Source: Gordonia westfalica (lineage in GTDB: Bacteria > Actinomycetota > Actinomycetes > Mycobacteriales > Mycobacteriaceae). Taken from it: a DNA stretch of 64,000 bases. A program made the position numbers and the translations under genes. This document shows, in pieces, positions 62,772 through 64,000 of this stretch. Under the pieces are notes generated by a model. The model was not told the origin of the DNA. It made no database searches and saw nothing but the letters and a program-made list of their open reading frames with translations. The DNA lies in the NCBI RefSeq assembly GCF_900105725.1, contig NZ_FNLM01000034.1, positions 2,356,001-2,420,000 of the forward strand, given 5' to 3'. How positions within the stretch are numbered: position 1 is the first letter of the stretch; every line of letters begins with the position of its first letter.

Positions 62772-64000
62772 TGTGTCACCGTCCGTAATTCACGACGCAG
62801 CAGCTTGCCGGTGGCGGTCTTGGGGATGTCACCCATCACCACGACCTCACGCGGATACTTGTAGGCCGCCATCCGCGTCTTGCAGTGCGCGATCAGCTCG
62901 TCCGGCGTCGCCTCTGTTCCCGGGCGCAGACTCACGAACGCCTTCACGGTCTCGCCGCGGTAGGAGTCGGGCACGCCGATGACGGCAGCTTCCCGAACCG
63001 AAGGATGTTCGTACAGAACGTCTTCGACCTCGCGTGGCCACACCTTGAAACCGCTGGTGTTGATCTGGTCCTTCTTCCGGTCGACGATGTAGAACCATCC
63101 GTCGGCATCCATGTACCCGACGTCGCCGGTGTGCAGCACGCCGTTCGGGATGCCCTTGGCGGTCGCCTCCGGCTTGTTCCAGTAGCCGGCGACCACCTGC
63201 GGGCCGGCCGTGACCAGCTCGCCGACCTCGCCGGCGGGCAGGTCGTTGCCCTGTTCGTCGACGATCCGGACGACCGTGTCGTAGACGGGAACTCCCACCG
63301 AGGTGGCTCCGGTCTCCTCGTCGGCCGGTGCCGTCACGCCGAACGGCACCGCATGCGACGGCGAGGTGGTCTCGGTCAGGCCGTACACGTTGTGGATGTA
63401 ATGCCCGAAACGCTGCTGGAACTCGGCGATCGTGCTCGGCGGGATCGGTGCGCCACCGGAGTAGATCTTCGACAGGCTCGCCAGCGATGCCGGGTCGATG
63501 TCGGGCACGTTCATCAGCGCGATGAACACGGTGATCGAGCCGACCGTGAAGGTCGCCTTCTCCCGCGCGATCGTCGCGATGGTGTCTGCCGGGTCCATCC
63601 GGTACATCAGCACCAGCGGCGCACCGGTCAGCTCGGCGAGTGCGATGTGCGCGATGAGTCCGGTGATGTGGAACAGCGGTGCCACACCGAGGATCACGTC
63701 GTCGCTGTCGACGCCGACCCAGTCGCGGTAGGTCTGCGCGTTGAAGACCACGTTGCGGTGGGTGGTCATCGCACCCTTGGGCGGTCCGGTGGTCCCCGAC
63801 GTGTAGGTCAGGAACGCGACGCTGTCGCCGGTCAGATCGGCCTTCGGCGGCCGCTGTCCGCGGTACTTCGCCAGCATCGACGCCAGGTCCACCGTGTCCG
63901 GGCACTCGATCCTCTCGACGCCGGCGAGGGTTCCGCTGTTCGCGGTCTGGTACTCCAGCTCCGAGGTCGTGATTACGGTCCGTACCGCGGTCTTGTTGTC
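62768..64000 (-). CDS. acyl-CoA ligase (FadD family), partial, 5' end outside window
   Basis: 410 residues visible; the N-terminus lies beyond position 64000. The ANL motifs are YTSGTTGPPKGAMTTHRN, YGLTETTSPSHAVPFG, DGWFYIVDRKKDQINTSGFKVWPREVE and the catalytic KTATGKLLRRELR. It activates a fatty or aryl acid to a CoA ester for the coupled acyl-CoA dehydrogenase downstream. An internal GTG at 63892 is not the true start, since the frame is open and conserved to the edge. Confidence 0.9.
   Translation of the reverse strand, partial: DNKTAVRTVITTSELEYQTANSGTLAGVERIECPDTVDLASMLAKYRGQRPPKADLTGDSVAFLTYTSGTTGPPKGAMTTHRNVVFNAQTYRDWVGVDSDDVILGVAPLFHITGLIAHIALAELTGAPLVLMYRMDPADTIATIAREKATFTVGSITVFIALMNVPDIDPASLASLSKIYSGGAPIPPSTIAEFQQRFGHYIHNVYGLTETTSPSHAVPFGVTAPADEETGATSVGVPVYDTVVRIVDEQGNDLPAGEVGELVTAGPQVVAGYWNKPEATAKGIPNGVLHTGDVGYMDADGWFYIVDRKKDQINTSGFKVWPREVEDVLYEHPSVREAAVIGVPDSYRGETVKAFVSLRPGTEATPDELIAHCKTRMAAYKYPREVVVMGDIPKTATGKLLRRELRTVTQ

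Noticed and set aside
1..64000. tRNA or rRNA genes and insertion sequences
   Set aside because: No cloverleaf-like segment, rRNA sequence or transposase frame was recognised on either strand by eye; a tRNA scan was not possible.

Overview
The window is GC-rich actinobacterial chromosome from the mycolic-acid-bearing Mycobacteriales, most likely Gordonia or a close relative. The evidence is a pair of MspA-type porins, the order mprA-mprB-pepD-moaB2, and the chain DUF5336 protein, DUF6350 protein, purN, purH, ChlI-like ATPase, VWA protein, DUF1707 protein and rpmF. These occur in the same relative order in the Mycobacterium tuberculosis Rv0954-Rv0984 region. This is inference from remembered family and gene-order knowledge; no database was searched.

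Layout. 0-4.6 kb: end of a Pro/Gly-rich protein, a small basic protein, an ABC exporter broken by a one-base frameshift, two porins and a small conserved protein. 4.6-9.2 kb: envelope-stress set moaB2, pepD (HtrA protease), mprB and mprA. 9.3-18 kb: nitrate assimilation. A nitrate reductase fused to a CysJ-like flavoprotein faces a convergent nirBD operon that carries a GlnR-like box; between them a GIY-YIG nuclease gene sits inside two opposed repeat arrays. 18-21.6 kb: an AurF-like diiron oxygenase with its own ferredoxin-ferredoxin reductase (FprB), divergent from a short-chain dehydrogenase. 21.6-22.7 kb: an AbiEi/DUF559-like gene bracketed by hairpin repeats. 22.7-31.8 kb: TRIC channel, rpmF, envelope or membrane proteins, AEC transporter, DUF1707 protein, and a VWA/MoxR-like pair. 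31.8-40.3 kb: accessory block with an ArsR operon, a tauABCD sulfonate system split by a Cmx-like efflux gene, and a TauE/SafE exporter with an apparent ATT start. 40.3-45.6 kb: purH, purN and two membrane proteins. 45.6-55.8 kb: a leucine/isovalerate catabolic operon (MCC carboxylase, acyl-CoA dehydrogenase, MaoC hydratase, CitE lyase) ending with two acyl-CoA ligases, one an acetoacetate-CoA ligase. 56.2-59.7 kb: a giant indolepyruvate ferredoxin oxidoreductase. 59.9-64 kb: a PrmC-like methyltransferase, a membrane protein, an acyl-CoA dehydrogenase and a truncated acyl-CoA ligase.

The most unusual theme is non-coding. At least four families of hairpin-forming repeats lie between genes, and in three places a repeat supplies the last codons and the stop codon of the adjacent gene. 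Two genes (ABC exporter and accA) are each interrupted by a single missing base in a short G/C run while all catalytic motifs remain; sequencing error is as likely as real decay. Several genes look leaderless, with a TANNNT box 6-8 nt before a GTG start.
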